Shown here: in pieces, positions 34,542 through 43,955 of the stretch
Layout of the letters: every line of letters begins with the position of its first letter
Numbering within the stretch: position 1 is the first letter of the stretch
Source of the DNA: Crystallibacter permensis
GTDB lineage: Bacteria > Actinomycetota > Actinomycetes > Actinomycetales > Micrococcaceae
Direction of reading: 5' to 3'
Assembly (NCBI RefSeq): GCF_025960875.1
Contig: NZ_JAODLR010000001.1
Span: 62,001-126,000 of the forward strand
DNA length: 64,000 nucleotides
Notes under the pieces: model-generated
Database searches by the model: none
Told to the model about the DNA's origin: nothing
The model's input: only the letters and a program-made list of their open reading frames with translations
Program-made: the position numbers and the translations under genes

Positions 34542-35108
34542 ATGAACGGCAAATGCACTGCAACAAGGGCAACGCGGGCTCTACTGGCCGTGCCGGTGGC
34601 ACTGGCTCTGCTGCTGGGCGGGTGCACACCGCCGGAAGAGGAGCCACCTCCGACCACGTCTCCGCCGCAAACGACGGCGCCGGCCTCGCCTTCGGCGCCG
34701 GGTTCACCATCCCCGTCCGCCCCCGGCAGTGCCCCGCCGAGCAGCCCAGAGGAAGGAAGCGCCATGGTCGATGCCAGCCTGCGAATCGAGTTGACCTCTG
34801 CCGGGTCCGACGCCATGCAGGAACGCACTCTGGAGTGCGCCGACTCGCAACCGCTGGAGAGTTCTACGGTGCGGGAGCCTGAAGCCGCCTGCGAGGCCCT
34901 GGCGAATGCCGGCGAGGAAGTGTTCTTTGGGCTGCCGGATCCGAACGTGATCTGCACCCAGGAGTACGGCGGCCCGCAGCAGGCACACGTTACGGGAACC
35001 CTCAACGGGCAGCCCGTGGATAAACACTTCTCCCTCACCGACGGTTGCAAGATCTCCGAGTGGAACGCCATGAAGGCGCTGCTCGGCGGCATCGGCGGAG
35101 CAGTCTAG
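34542..35108 (+). CDS. Lipoprotein with subtilisin-inhibitor-like (SSI) domain
   Basis: A 188-residue exported lipoprotein. The signal peptide ends LLLGGC (lipid Cys near residue 28), followed by a Pro/Ser/Thr linker (about 29-70). The C-terminal domain has four cysteines in an SSI-like pattern: LECAD, EAACEAL, VICTQEYGGPQQAHVTG and LTDGCKISEW. SSI proteins block subtilisins, so this could restrain the nearby S8 protease or foreign proteases at the cell surface. The inhibitory loop cannot be judged by eye. Confidence 0.65.
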   Translation: MNGKCTATRATRALLAVPVALALLLGGCTPPEEEPPPTTSPPQTTAPASPSAPGSPSPSAPGSAPPSSPEEGSAMVDASLRIELTSAGSDAMQERTLECADSQPLESSTVREPEAACEALANAGEEVFFGLPDPNVICTQEYGGPQQAHVTGTLNGQPVDKHFSLTDGCKISEWNAMKALLGGIGGAV

Positions 35109-35518
35109 CGTTTGCGCAGCCAACCTGCGGCGCCCGGGGCTGCAGGCGGATAAACCTCGTGCTGGATGGCGCCCCGCGCCACCCATTCCTTGTACCAGCG
35201 CGGCTTCAGGAAACCCGGCAGGCCCACGAAGCACATCAGGGCTAACGCTCCCGCCGGAATGGCCAACCACACTATCGCTTTGGCGATCGCTTCGACCCCG
35301 ATGACCTCATGTATCACTACCGATAACGGGACCACCAGCACTGCGATCCCCACGAAGAGACAGAAAAATCCGAAACGTGGCCGCTTGCCGAACTCCCACC
35401 ACCGCATGCTGGCGGCCCAGGAGCGCCATCGCCCCGTGTACGCGAGCACACCGGCGAGGGCGAACCCCGCGCCGATCACGATAAAGACCGCCAGCACCAG
35501 CACTGTTTCCATCGCCAT
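35105..35518 (-). CDS. Small integral membrane protein, second copy
   Basis: A 137-residue protein with about four hydrophobic segments (VLVLAVFIVIGAGFALAGVLA; FGFFCLFVGIAVLVVPLSVVI; AIVWLAIPAGALALMCFVGL) and a conserved tail GFLKPRWYKEWVARGAIQHE. It is the last gene of the minus-strand operon and a close paralogue of the product of 36851-37273. Two near-identical membrane proteins flanking the other members of a putative effector locus suggest immunity proteins, but this is inference. Confidence 0.7.
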   Translation of the reverse strand: MAMETVLVLAVFIVIGAGFALAGVLAYTGRWRSWAASMRWWEFGKRPRFGFFCLFVGIAVLVVPLSVVIHEVIGVEAIAKAIVWLAIPAGALALMCFVGLPGFLKPRWYKEWVARGAIQHEVYPPAAPGAAGWLRKR

Positions 35519-35550
35519 AATCCGTCCCCGAAATCCTCCGGTTTTGCCGG

Positions 35551-36393
35551 TCAGTCGAACCGCGGTGGCCGGTTGAAGACTGCCGCTTCAACGATGTCCC
35601 CCAAGTGCCGGTAAACGTTAGAGGACAATGTCGCCTCCAACAGGCCGGCGCCCTCAAGGACTCCGGTGCGGTAATGGCCGGCTGCACCGGCATTGATATA
35701 GGTAACCGGCTGGCCTGATCCGGGAACGGCAGCCAGCTGCCACACAAACCAGGGCTCGCGCCACATCTGCATCAGTGCCTCGTCGGCCTGCAGCGGAGGA
35801 TCCGTCACCGCGGCCCACCTTCGGTCCATTTCCTGCAGGTCGACCATGGCAGGCAGCACGGGAATGGACCAGGCCGGAGACAACCCCACCCAAGCAGCCA
35901 TTGCAGTGTACAGATCATTGATGCTCATGTAGTCCAGCTGCCGCCCGTCAGCATAGTCCGCTGCTTCGTCCGCGGCCGAGGTCATGAGATGGTGCGACGG
36001 GCCTGCCAGCACCATCGCGTCATTGGTGTCCAGCCAGGCCCGGAAGTTTGTCGTGCGGCCGAGGTAGGTCCCCGTGATATTCAAGGCTGCCACGCCCTGG
36101 GACAGCGGCCGGGTGACCATTCCGCCCTGGTCCGTCAGCCGGCCCTTGGCGTCCACGATGCCGGCATCCGCCAGCACCGCGATGGATTCCTCGTTCCCGG
36201 AACGCTCGAACCGGCCCAGGCGTCCGGTTTGGGCCACCTTTTCCAGCAGTGCAGAGTCCGCAGTGCTGAGCCAGGGGCCGCGCGAGGAATACGGCTGGGT
36301 ACCAGCCAGACCGTCCAGCCGTTCCAGGTTACGGCCACGGTAGTCGCTGGCAAAGGACTGTAGAGCCGGTTCCTTCCCGGGCTCGAACATCAT
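35551..36393 (-). CDS. Unknown soluble protein of the type VII-like operon
   Basis: A 280-residue protein without a family I can name. The N-terminal part has a winged-helix look (LLEKVAQTGRLGRFERSGN...VLADAGIVDAKGRLTDQG), then mixed alpha/beta sequence with DAMVLAGPSHHLMTS and a C-terminal LEATLSSNVYRHLGDIVEAA. Composition and size resemble EspG-type chaperones that accompany ESX substrates; this is only a suggestion. It overlaps the upstream gene by four bases (ATGA), indicating coupling. Confidence 0.6.
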   Translation of the reverse strand: MMFEPGKEPALQSFASDYRGRNLERLDGLAGTQPYSSRGPWLSTADSALLEKVAQTGRLGRFERSGNEESIAVLADAGIVDAKGRLTDQGGMVTRPLSQGVAALNITGTYLGRTTNFRAWLDTNDAMVLAGPSHHLMTSAADEAADYADGRQLDYMSINDLYTAMAAWVGLSPAWSIPVLPAMVDLQEMDRRWAAVTDPPLQADEALMQMWREPWFVWQLAAVPGSGQPVTYINAGAAGHYRTGVLEGAGLLEATLSSNVYRHLGDIVEAAVFNRPPRFD

Positions 36394-36845
36394 GCTTCCT
36401 GCCCCTTTACGGTGATGGAGTCCGCCATGACGGCGAAAGCGAAATCGTTGGCTCCGAGCTGGTTTGAGGCGCAACTGGCTGTCACCATAACGGCGCGGCG
36501 ACCGGTCAGCACGATCCAGTCCTGACAATGAACGGACCTGCCCTGCAGCCTGTGGTTGTACTGGAAGCGGCGGCCGGGAGCATCGCCAGCCTGCCATTCT
36601 TCAACAGCAATGAAGTAAACAGCCTTGAGCCTGGCACGTGTGTTGGCCATGGCCATGGTGGAGAACTTCTCGATGCTGCCCAGGAAGGGGAAGCTCGTCA
36701 CCACCAGATTCGGCCGGAAGTGTCCTTCCTGCACGGGTTCTGCAGCGAGGACCAGGTCCGCACCTTCCGCTTCGAGGCGTTGCCAGGTCGGAAGGCGATC
36801 GATGGTGATGTGCCGACTGGTTTCCGGCACCAGCTCGGTGTTCAT
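36390..36845 (-). CDS. LpqN/DcrB-like protein of the type VII-like operon
   Basis: A 151-residue protein resembling the LpqN/PsbP-like fold: HFRPNLVVTSFPF, FSTMAMANTRARL, GRRFQYNHRLQGRSVHCQDWIVLTGRRA and VMVTASCASNQ are visible. It has no signal peptide, unlike mycobacterial LpqN lipoproteins. Members of this fold often accompany ESX/WXG100 genes. The start at 36845 is five bases from the stop of the upstream membrane-protein gene. Confidence 0.6.
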   Translation of the reverse strand: MNTELVPETSRHITIDRLPTWQRLEAEGADLVLAAEPVQEGHFRPNLVVTSFPFLGSIEKFSTMAMANTRARLKAVYFIAVEEWQAGDAPGRRFQYNHRLQGRSVHCQDWIVLTGRRAVMVTASCASNQLGANDFAFAVMADSITVKGQEA

Positions 36846-36850
36846 ACCGT

Positions 36851-37273
36851 TCACGACTCCCTGCCCTTGCGCGCCCAACCCGCAGCACCCGCGGCTGCGG
36901 GAGGGTATACCTCGTGCTGGATGGCCCCACGCGCCACCCACTCCTTGTACCAGCCCGGTTTCAGAAAGCCCGGCAGGCCAACAAAGCTCATCACAGCCAG
37001 CAGACCAGCGGGAAGCGCCAGCCACGCCACTGCCCTGGCAACCGCTTGAGCCCCCAGTAGCTCGTCCGTCAGTGCTGATAGCGGAATCACCAGCACTGCG
37101 ATCCCTACGAACAGGCAGATAAACCCGAAGTGGGAAGTCTTGCCGAATTCCCAGTACCGTTTGTAGGCCGCCCACCTGCGCCAACGTCCGGCATAGGCGA
37201 GGTAACCGGCGGCAAAGAATCCCGCTCCGATCATGGTAATCACTGCCAGAAAGGCAATCGACTCTAGCCCCAT
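36851..37273 (-). CDS. Small integral membrane protein, first copy
   Basis: A 140-residue protein with about four hydrophobic segments and the tail LPGFLKPGWYKEWVARGAIQ. It is roughly 60-65% identical by eye to the product of 35105-35518. Its start overlaps the end of the glycine-zipper gene by ten bases, so it would be made directly with that protein, as expected for an immunity partner of a membrane-acting effector. Confidence 0.7.
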   Translation of the reverse strand: MGLESIAFLAVITMIGAGFFAAGYLAYAGRWRRWAAYKRYWEFGKTSHFGFICLFVGIAVLVIPLSALTDELLGAQAVARAVAWLALPAGLLAVMSFVGLPGFLKPGWYKEWVARGAIQHEVYPPAAAGAAGWARKGRES

Positions 37274-38409
37274 AATCCGTCCCAGAACTCCTCTGCTGCA
37301 TCTTCGATTGCATCCCCGAGATCTTCACCTTCGCTCAGATCCTGGGCAAGTCCACCCAGCGCCGACCCTGCCGAACTGCCGACCCAGCCGCCGACAGCGC
37401 CGCCGATAAAGGCACCAACTCCCGGGATCGGAATCAGCGCCTGCCCGGCCGCTGCGCCAATGGCCGCCCCGACGGTGCCTCCTACTACGGCACCCGTCCC
37501 TTGGAAGCCAACGGTGGTGGCCGCACTGCCGAGCCGTTCCCAATTGTCCCATTCAGGGTGTGCGGCCAGGTCCTCGTTCCATTGCTCGCTGCCTTTATCC
37601 CAGATGGTCAGCCCTACATCCACGGCTGCCAGGGTATTTCCCGCATGCAGGGCCCATGCTGGCGGCTTGCCGATATCGGGTGTTGTGGTCACGCGCGGCA
37701 GATCCACCTCCGCCGTCGCGCGGAACCGGATGCTGGTTTCGGTCATGCTCAGGTTCGCCGCGGCGAGCCTCGTGCCGTCGACATAGAGAATTTCCAGTTT
37801 TCGAACATCCAGCCGCCCGTGGGGAATGGCGCCGCTGTCGAAGGTCACGCGGGTGCGATCGGACCGGACGCGCGCGAGCACAGCGCCGGTACCGTTCATG
37901 AAGGCCGCCGCGTCCTGATGGGTTGCCCAGGCAGGCGGGCCCGAGACATTGGCCGGGTCCGCCTGCCGGATCTGGTCAGCGCACAGCCGCTCGGCTTCGG
38001 CGTATTGTTCGGCGAGACCGCTGATCGCCCGCTGAATGTCTGCCTCTTTGTTTTCCCCGAAATCCGGATCTTCCGGGGTGGACTCCACATAGCAAACGCT
38101 TGCCGCAGTCACTTGGGCGTCCAAAAGGGGTTTCAGGCTCCGCACGGTCGCGGCGAAAGCCTCCAGCGCGGCAGCGATCAGGGTGGCAACTGCCGAGGCC
38201 TCGTCGCCGTAAATCTCCACCCGGTCCATGGCGGAGTAGACGGTCTCCTGCTCCGGAGCGTCATAGTGCGCCTGGATTCCGGCCCAGACGGCCTTGGTCT
38301 CCCTACCCGCAGCCGACGCCCGCTCGCCCGACTGCCTGATCTTGGCTGCTTCTGTCTCCAGCAGGTCCGGGTCCGGCAGCACCGGGAGGCCGCTCAAATC
38401 CACGGCCAC
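37264..38409 (-). CDS. WXG/LXG-like protein with C-terminal glycine zipper (putative type VII effector)
   Basis: A 381-residue protein. The N-terminal about 100 residues are helical and WXG100-like (TEAAKIRQSGERASAAGRE...VWAGIQAHYDAPEQE). A mixed middle region follows. Residues about 304-353 are a glycine zipper (GGTVGAAIGAAAGQAL, PGVGAFIGGAVGGWVGSSAG), then an acidic tail. Glycine zippers insert in membranes and occur in type VII effectors such as TelE. No signal peptide is present. It lies between a DUF6507 gene and a membrane-protein gene with minimal spacing. No toxic activity is shown. Confidence 0.6.
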   Translation of the reverse strand: MAVDLSGLPVLPDPDLLETEAAKIRQSGERASAAGRETKAVWAGIQAHYDAPEQETVYSAMDRVEIYGDEASAVATLIAAALEAFAATVRSLKPLLDAQVTAASVCYVESTPEDPDFGENKEADIQRAISGLAEQYAEAERLCADQIRQADPANVSGPPAWATHQDAAAFMNGTGAVLARVRSDRTRVTFDSGAIPHGRLDVRKLEILYVDGTRLAAANLSMTETSIRFRATAEVDLPRVTTTPDIGKPPAWALHAGNTLAAVDVGLTIWDKGSEQWNEDLAAHPEWDNWERLGSAATTVGFQGTGAVVGGTVGAAIGAAAGQALIPIPGVGAFIGGAVGGWVGSSAGSALGGLAQDLSEGEDLGDAIEDAAEEFWDGLWG

Positions 38410-38412
38410 CGT

Positions 38413-38745
38413 CTACGCCTCACCATCGGGCATACGTGCGGCAGCAGCGTTGGCGTTCTCCGCCATGTCCCGGTCGCCGCGGACATACGCCGAGACGGCA
38501 TTGCCGGTCTCCGTGCACGCATTGGCGGCCCTGACGCTGGCGTTGGCCAGCGCCTTGGAGAGGTAACCGTCGTAGACCTCCTGGAGCGCACCGATGACCA
38601 ATGTGCTGTTGGCCGTCGACGCCGCAGCGGTCACCGCCGCCTGCATGGTTTGTTCTTCCGCCTGCAGGTCTTCGATCCAGGATTCGGCTCCGCCAATGAC
38701 ACCGCTGGCTGGCGCCACATCGATGTCCCATCCACTCAGTGCCAA
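38413..38745 (-). CDS. DUF6507 small WXG100-like protein
   Basis: A 110-residue helical protein beginning SGWDIDVAPASGVIGGAESW and continuing as two helices (EEQTMQAAVTAAASTANSTL; YDGYLSKALANASVRAANAC). Size and pattern fit the DUF6507 family, which resembles ESX secretion partners. It is the first gene of the operon, three bases ahead of the glycine-zipper gene. A heterodimeric partner role for that protein's N-terminus is inferred. Confidence 0.7.
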   Translation of the reverse strand: MALSGWDIDVAPASGVIGGAESWIEDLQAEEQTMQAAVTAAASTANSTLVIGALQEVYDGYLSKALANASVRAANACTETGNAVSAYVRGDRDMAENANAAAARMPDGEA

Positions 38746-38883
38746 GCCCCGCCACCCCGATTGATTAGTCTTCCCGCCACAACTCCGCCCTCAACCGTAT
38801 AACCAGTGGCAGTTTGCTAAGAGCAAGGAGGACGACGGCGGCAGCCGGGTTCCGGCGTCGTTATTGGGTTGTGCGGGCGCTGG

Positions 38884-39054
38884 CTAGCGGCGGGGGTTGC
38901 GGACGGCTTCGCTGACCCTGCGGGCAAGATCCTCGTTAGCGGCGCGCTCGGCCTGCTTGTCCGCGCGGTACTTTTGGACCACCATGCGGGCCAGGCCGCC
39001 GGCAATGGCCGCCGCCATGATGGGCAGGAGCAGGGACTTGGGTTTCTCGGGCAT
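38884..39054 (-). CDS. Small single-pass membrane protein, unknown
   Basis: A 56-residue protein with one weak hydrophobic segment (LLLPIMAAAIAGGLARMVV) and a charged helical tail (QKYRADKQAERAANEDLARRV). ATG 39054 starts the compact version; the frame runs on to 39090. It is divergent from purS. No function is recognisable. Confidence 0.5.
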   Translation of the reverse strand: MPEKPKSLLLPIMAAAIAGGLARMVVQKYRADKQAERAANEDLARRVSEAVRNPRR

Positions 39055-39245
39055 GGCGCAATCGTACGGGGGCGTGCGCGGTTTTGGCACCGGTTTGGGG
39101 TCTCGGTCACGTAGAATTTGCGGTTTGCCAGAGCCGGTAGAATGGAGGATGCAAGCTCGCGGAGCGCTGGATCAGCGTGAGACGGCACGGTTTCCGCGCG
39201 CCTCGCTTCGTTGAAGAGCCAGATTCCAAGCACAGGAGTTACCGG

Positions 39246-39518
39246 ATGCCCCGGATCGTTGTTGATGTCATGCCCAAGCCCGAAATTCTTGATCCGCAGG
39301 GCAAAGCCATTGCCGGCGCGCTGAAACGACTGGGCCAGACCGGCTTCAGCGAGGTCCGCCAGGGCAAGCGCTTTGAGCTCACCGTTGACGGCGAAGTGAC
39401 CGCAGAGATCCTGGAGCAGGCCCGCCATGCTGCCACCACCCTGCTGTCCAACCCCGTGATTGAAGACGTCACCCGCGTTGAGGTCATCGTCGAGGCCACC
39501 ATCGGAGCCGGCGAGTAA
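39246..39518 (+). CDS. purS: FGAM synthase subunit PurS
   Basis: A 90-residue scaffold subunit of formylglycinamidine ribonucleotide synthase (purine pathway step 4). It shows [36 protein letters not shown] and [12 protein letters not shown]. The ATG has AGGAGTTACC just upstream. It overlaps purQ by one base (TAATG). A TAGAAT at 39138-39143 may be the operon's -10, giving a leader of about 100 bases. Confidence 0.96.
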   Translation: MPRIVVDVMPKPEILDPQGKAIAGALKRLGQTGFSEVRQGKRFELTVDGEVTAEILEQARHAATTLLSNPVIEDVTRVEVIVEATIGAGE

Positions 39519-40291
39519 TGACTGAAACTCCCCTGATCGGCGACTTCTCGCCCGCACCCGACAGCGGCCTGTCCGGTGCCCGCATTGGCGTCATCACCTT
39601 CCCCGGCACGCTGGATGACCGGGATGCTTCCCGCGCGGTCCGCATCGCCGGCGGCACGGCCGTCAGCCTCTGGCACGGCGACCATGACCTGAAGGGCGTT
39701 GACGCCGTCGTAATTCCCGGCGGTTTCTCCTACGGCGACTACCTGCGCGCCGGTGCGATCTCCCGCTTCGCGCCGCTGATGGAGCAGGTTGTTGACGCCT
39801 CCAAGGCCGGACTGCCCGTGCTGGGCATCTGCAACGGTTTCCAGGTCCTGACCGAGGCGCACCTGCTGCCCGGCTCCATGATCAAGAACAGCCACCTGCA
39901 TTTCCTCTGCCGCGACCAGAGGCTGCGCGTGGAAAACAGCAACACCGCGTGGACCTCCGAATACGAAGCTGGCTCCGAGATTGTGGTGCCGCTGAAGAAC
40001 CAGGACGGCCAGTACGTCGCCGACGAAAAGACGCTGGACGAACTCGAGGGCGAAGGCCGCGTGGTCTTCCGCTACGTTGACGTGAACCCGAACGGCTCGC
40101 GCCGGGATATTGCCGGCATCTCCAACGCGGCCGGGAACGTTGTGGGCCTGATGCCGCATCCCGAGCACGCCGTGGAAGCCGGCTTCGGCCCGGACTCCTC
40201 CGCCTTCGGCGAGGTTGAGCTGGGCGGCGGCACGGACGGACTGGGAATTTTCACCTCTGTACTGAAGAAGATTGTTGCAGGTGCCAAGTAA
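39518..40291 (+). CDS. purQ: FGAM synthase glutaminase subunit PurQ
   Basis: A 257-residue class I glutamine amidotransferase that supplies ammonia to PurL. The nucleophile is in [11 protein letters not shown], and the catalytic His/Glu are in [10 protein letters not shown]. An N-terminal extension of about 20 residues precedes the canonical [15 protein letters not shown] start. It overlaps purS and purL by one base each. Confidence 0.97.
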   Translation: MTETPLIGDFSPAPDSGLSGARIGVITFPGTLDDRDASRAVRIAGGTAVSLWHGDHDLKGVDAVVIPGGFSYGDYLRAGAISRFAPLMEQVVDASKAGLPVLGICNGFQVLTEAHLLPGSMIKNSHLHFLCRDQRLRVENSNTAWTSEYEAGSEIVVPLKNQDGQYVADEKTLDELEGEGRVVFRYVDVNPNGSRRDIAGISNAAGNVVGLMPHPEHAVEAGFGPDSSAFGEVELGGGTDGLGIFTSVLKKIVAGAK

Positions 40292-42681
40292 TGAGTGAAC
40301 GAGTGGACGCCCGCTTGGAGACCGCCGACGAGGCGAAGAACGAGCACGCGGAATTCGGGTACGTCGCTGACGCCGTCGAGCATATTGAGGGACGCAAGTT
40401 CAACATCGACACCGTCAAGCACGCGGAGGAGACCCCTGACACCCCGCTCCCCTGGGCCGAACTGGGCCTGAAGGAAGACGAATACAACCGGGTTGTCGAA
40501 ATCCTGGGCCGGCGCCCCACCGCGGCCGAGCTCGCCATGTACTCGGTAATGTGGAGCGAGCACTGCTCCTACAAGTCCTCCAAGGTCCACCTGCGCCAGT
40601 TCGGCGAGAAGGTCACCGAGGACATGAAGAAGCACCTGATGGTGGGCATCGGCGAGAACGCCGGCGTCGTCGATATTGGTGATGGCTGGGCCGTGACCTA
40701 CAAGATCGAGTCCCACAACCACCCGTCCTTCGTGGAGCCCTACCAGGGCGCCGCGACCGGTGTGGGCGGCATTGTCCGCGACATCATCTCCATGGGTGCC
40801 CGCCCGGTTGCGGTGATGGATCCGCTGCGTTTCGGCGCGATCGACCACCCGGACACCGCGCGTCTGGTCCACGGGATTGTGGCCGGCATCGGCGGCTACG
40901 GCAACTCGCTGGGCCTGCCGAACATCGGCGGCGAAGTGGTCTTCGACTCCGTCTACCAGGGCAACCCGCTGGTCAACGCGCTGGCCGTGGGCGTGATGCG
41001 CCATGAGGACATCCGCCTGGCCAATGCGTCCGGCGTAGGCAACAAGGTGGTCCTCTTCGGTGCGCGCACCGGCGGCGACGGCATTGGCGGCGCTTCCGTG
41101 CTGGCGTCCGAGTCCTTCGAGGACGATGGCAAGCCAGCCAAGCGCCCCGCTGTGCAGGTGGGCGATCCGTTCGCGGAGAAGGTGCTCATCGAGTGCTGCC
41201 TCGAGCTGTTCAAGTCCTCCGTGGTGGAGGGTATCCAGGACCTCGGCGCCGCGGGCATCAGCTGCGCCACCTCGGAGTTGGCTTCCAACGGCGACGGCGG
41301 CATGCATGTTGAGCTGACCTCGGTGCTGCTGCGGGATCCGTCCCTGACCCCGGGCGAGATCCTCATGTCCGAGTCGCAGGAACGCATGATGGCCGTGGTG
41401 ACGCCGGAGAACGTCGCCGCGTTCGAGGCGATCATGGAAAAGTGGAACGTCGAGTTCTCCTGGCTGGGCGAGGTCACCGATACCGGCCGCCTGATCATCG
41501 AGTGGGACGGCGAAAAGATTGTCGACGTCGATCCCCGCACCGTGGCGCACGAAGGCCCGGTCTACGACCGTCCGTACCACCGCCCCGAGTGGCTGGACGG
41601 TGTGCAGGCCGATACCTTCAACAGCAGCTCAGCCGAGCGTCCCGCCTCCCGTGAGGAGCTCAAGGCCGCCGTGCTGGAGCTGATGGCTTCGCCGAACATG
41701 TGCTCCAAGGACTGGGTCACCAACCAGTACGACCGCTATGTCCAGGGCAACACCGCGCTGGCCATGCCGGACGACGCCGGTGTGATCCGCGTGGACGAAG
41801 AGACCGGTCTGGGCGTCGCCGTCTCCACCGATGCCAACGGCCGCTACACCTACCTGGATCCGTACCAGGGCGCACAGCTTGCCCTGGCCGAGTCCTACCG
41901 CAACGTCGCCACCACCGGCGCTGTCCCGATGGCGGTTTCCGATTGCCTGAACTTCGGCTCCCCCGAGGACCCCGAGGTCATGTGGCAGTTCGCCGAGGCC
42001 GTCCGCGGCCTGGCGGATGGCTGCCAGGAGCTGGGCATCCCGGTGACCGGCGGCAACGTCTCGCTGTACAACCAGACCGGCGGCGTGGCCATCCACCCCA
42101 CCCCGGTAGTCGGCGTGCTGGGCCGTTTCGACGACGTCGCCCGGCGCACCCCGTCCGGCTGGCGCGAAGACGGACAGGCCATCTACCTGATGGGCGTCAC
42201 GAAGGACGAGCTGGACGGTTCCGAGTGGGCCAACCTGCGCGGTCATCTGGGCGGCAAGCCGCCGGCACTGGATCTGGCAGCCGAGAAGCTGCTGGGCGAA
42301 CTGCTGATCAACGCATCGCGCGACGGCATGATCGACGCCGCACACGATCTCTCTGAAGGCGGCCTCGCGGCAACCCTGTCCGATATGGCCCTGCGCTTCG
42401 GCGTCGGCGCCCGCATCGGCCTGGGCGAGGTCTGCGAGCGCGATGGCGTGGACCTGTTTACTGCGCTGTTCTCCGAAAGCCAGGCACGCGCCGTCGTTAG
42501 CGTGGCCCGGAGCGAAGAGGTGCGCTTCAAGGACATGTGCAGCGCCCGCGGTTTCGCCCACATCCGCATCGGTGTGGTGGACACCGAGAACCAGGCACTG
42601 GACTTCCAGGACCAGTTCTCCCTGCCACTGGCCGAGCTGAAGGAAGCCCACGAGGGCACCCTGCCGAAGTATTTCGCGTAG
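40291..42681 (+). CDS. purL: FGAM synthase large subunit PurL
   Basis: A 796-residue ATP-dependent synthase of the small (PurSQL) type. Visible motifs are [48 protein letters not shown] and the second half repeat [11 protein letters not shown] and [10 protein letters not shown]. It ends the purSQL operon and is followed by an 18-bp terminator shared with the convergent gene. Confidence 0.98.
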   Translation: MSERVDARLETADEAKNEHAEFGYVADAVEHIEGRKFNIDTVKHAEETPDTPLPWAELGLKEDEYNRVVEILGRRPTAAELAMYSVMWSEHCSYKSSKVHLRQFGEKVTEDMKKHLMVGIGENAGVVDIGDGWAVTYKIESHNHPSFVEPYQGAATGVGGIVRDIISMGARPVAVMDPLRFGAIDHPDTARLVHGIVAGIGGYGNSLGLPNIGGEVVFDSVYQGNPLVNALAVGVMRHEDIRLANASGVGNKVVLFGARTGGDGIGGASVLASESFEDDGKPAKRPAVQVGDPFAEKVLIECCLELFKSSVVEGIQDLGAAGISCATSELASNGDGGMHVELTSVLLRDPSLTPGEILMSESQERMMAVVTPENVAAFEAIMEKWNVEFSWLGEVTDTGRLIIEWDGEKIVDVDPRTVAHEGPVYDRPYHRPEWLDGVQADTFNSSSAERPASREELKAAVLELMASPNMCSKDWVTNQYDRYVQGNTALAMPDDAGVIRVDEETGLGVAVSTDANGRYTYLDPYQGAQLALAESYRNVATTGAVPMAVSDCLNFGSPEDPEVMWQFAEAVRGLADGCQELGIPVTGGNVSLYNQTGGVAIHPTPVVGVLGRFDDVARRTPSGWREDGQAIYLMGVTKDELDGSEWANLRGHLGGKPPALDLAAEKLLGELLINASRDGMIDAAHDLSEGGLAATLSDMALRFGVGARIGLGEVCERDGVDLFTALFSESQARAVVSVARSEEVRFKDMCSARGFAHIRIGVVDTENQALDFQDQFSLPLAELKEAHEGTLPKYFA

Positions 42682-42705
42682 GTTTCCGCTCTTCCGATCC
42701 GCTGA

Positions 42706-42747
42706 GCAGCTGATGCCCTTCCCAGACTCGGGAAGGGCATCAGCTGC
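42706..42747. terminator. Perfect 18-bp bidirectional terminator
   Basis: Arms 42706-42723 and 42730-42747 are exact complements around AGACTC. The right arm contains the stop codon of the convergent gene (42740-42742). Confidence 0.88.
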
Positions 42748-43705
42748 TTCCTCGTTCAGGGGCGGGGGCAGAACCCGGAGACCAACCTTGGTCGACGAGC
42801 GCTGTGCGGATCTTGGCTACGGCCGCTCGGGCGCCGTTGGACATTTCTCCCTTAGTGATCCGGCGCTCCAACCAGCCGGCAGCTGCCGTGATGTCCCCGC
42901 GCCGGACATCCCGTGCCATCTGTTCGGCCGAGCGGTGATGGTCTCCCTCGTACTCTATGGCGATCTTGAATTCGCGGTACTGCATATCGGGAGAATGCCA
43001 GCTGCGCCCGGAGTCATCGACCAAGGGCTGGTTCAGCATGGGTTCGGGAAGTCCAGCATCAAGCAAGGCCAGCCGCAGCCGTGTCTCCTGAGCGGAATCA
43101 GCGCCTACTCGGACAAGTCCTACCGCCTCTGCCGCCCGGGCCACGCCCCGCATCCCCTTGTGGGCTGCGATGACATCACGTAGATCCGCAATAGCAGCAT
43201 GCGGCTTGTTCCGGTTTTCTAAGTTCCGCCGCGGTTTGCGTACCAAGTGGTCGCCGATCACGACCAGGTCATCGACCGGCAGGATCTGGGCCAGATCCAG
43301 CCACGTCTTCGTCCGGGAGGTCACTCGTACGCCTTGGTGCACAGCAAACTCACCCGGTAGCAATACAACACGGTGCCCGACTATCCCCCGTCGGCGCGGA
43401 GTACTGGCTGCGCTTGGTCTGGAGATGTGCACCTCGGACAATTCCTCCACCCAGCGCGGCAACGGGAACTCCCAGATCGCCGCAGCAGTTGCGTGCGAAA
43501 CGGCGGAGCTGGACGTAACCCATGAAAGCGCCCGGACTTCATCTGCCCGTGACAGCGGGACCGAACGGGGCACCCTCACTCCCCTGCTCGGCCTGTCGAG
43601 CTGGCTGTTCCTGAGCTGCTTCACGGACATGCCCGCGTTCACACCATCCTGCCAGCGGAATGATGTGGCGGCCAGATGATCGTGAAGCTCCTGCGGATAG
43701 CGCAT
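42740..43705 (-). CDS. AbiEi-like/DUF559-type protein with Vsr-like C-terminus
   Basis: A 321-residue protein. The N-terminal half has a winged-helix-like region and RGVRVPRSVPLSR, as in actinobacterial AbiEi-like proteins; the C-terminal part LLDAGLPEPMLNQPLVDDSGR to FKIAIEYEGDHHRS resembles the Vsr/DUF559 nuclease fold (acidic residue then E-Y-E-G-D-H-H). Such proteins are abundant in actinobacteria and uncharacterised. A partner toxin is not seen. A relative lies at 61567-62400. The start at 43705 gives the family N-terminus MRYPQEL. Confidence 0.65.
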   Translation of the reverse strand: MRYPQELHDHLAATSFRWQDGVNAGMSVKQLRNSQLDRPSRGVRVPRSVPLSRADEVRALSWVTSSSAVSHATAAAIWEFPLPRWVEELSEVHISRPSAASTPRRRGIVGHRVVLLPGEFAVHQGVRVTSRTKTWLDLAQILPVDDLVVIGDHLVRKPRRNLENRNKPHAAIADLRDVIAAHKGMRGVARAAEAVGLVRVGADSAQETRLRLALLDAGLPEPMLNQPLVDDSGRSWHSPDMQYREFKIAIEYEGDHHRSAEQMARDVRRGDITAAAGWLERRITKGEMSNGARAAVAKIRTALVDQGWSPGSAPAPERGSS

Positions 43706-43955
43706 CTCTCCATGTTGGACCGATAGCGCGCGCCGCTGGCCGTTATCCACAGCCGTAGGACGGATCCCCTGCGGACCCGTCGAACGAGGGAGCAGCAGAC
43801 GTCCTTCCCCGGGCTGAGTAGGTCATCTGCTGTCTCTTCGATCGGGAGTGGGTGGTAGATGGTGGCGGCCAAAGGGAGTATCTTGGCGGTAGCGATCGGC
43901 GTGCCCTCCTGCCCGCCGACGTCAGGGGGCGGAACACTTCAACCCGGAGTCTGTC

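Noticed and set aside
40072-41580. A 502-codon open frame antisense to purQ/purL
   Set aside because: The sense genes are certain, and the antisense product looks like random His/Asp/Gly-rich sequence.
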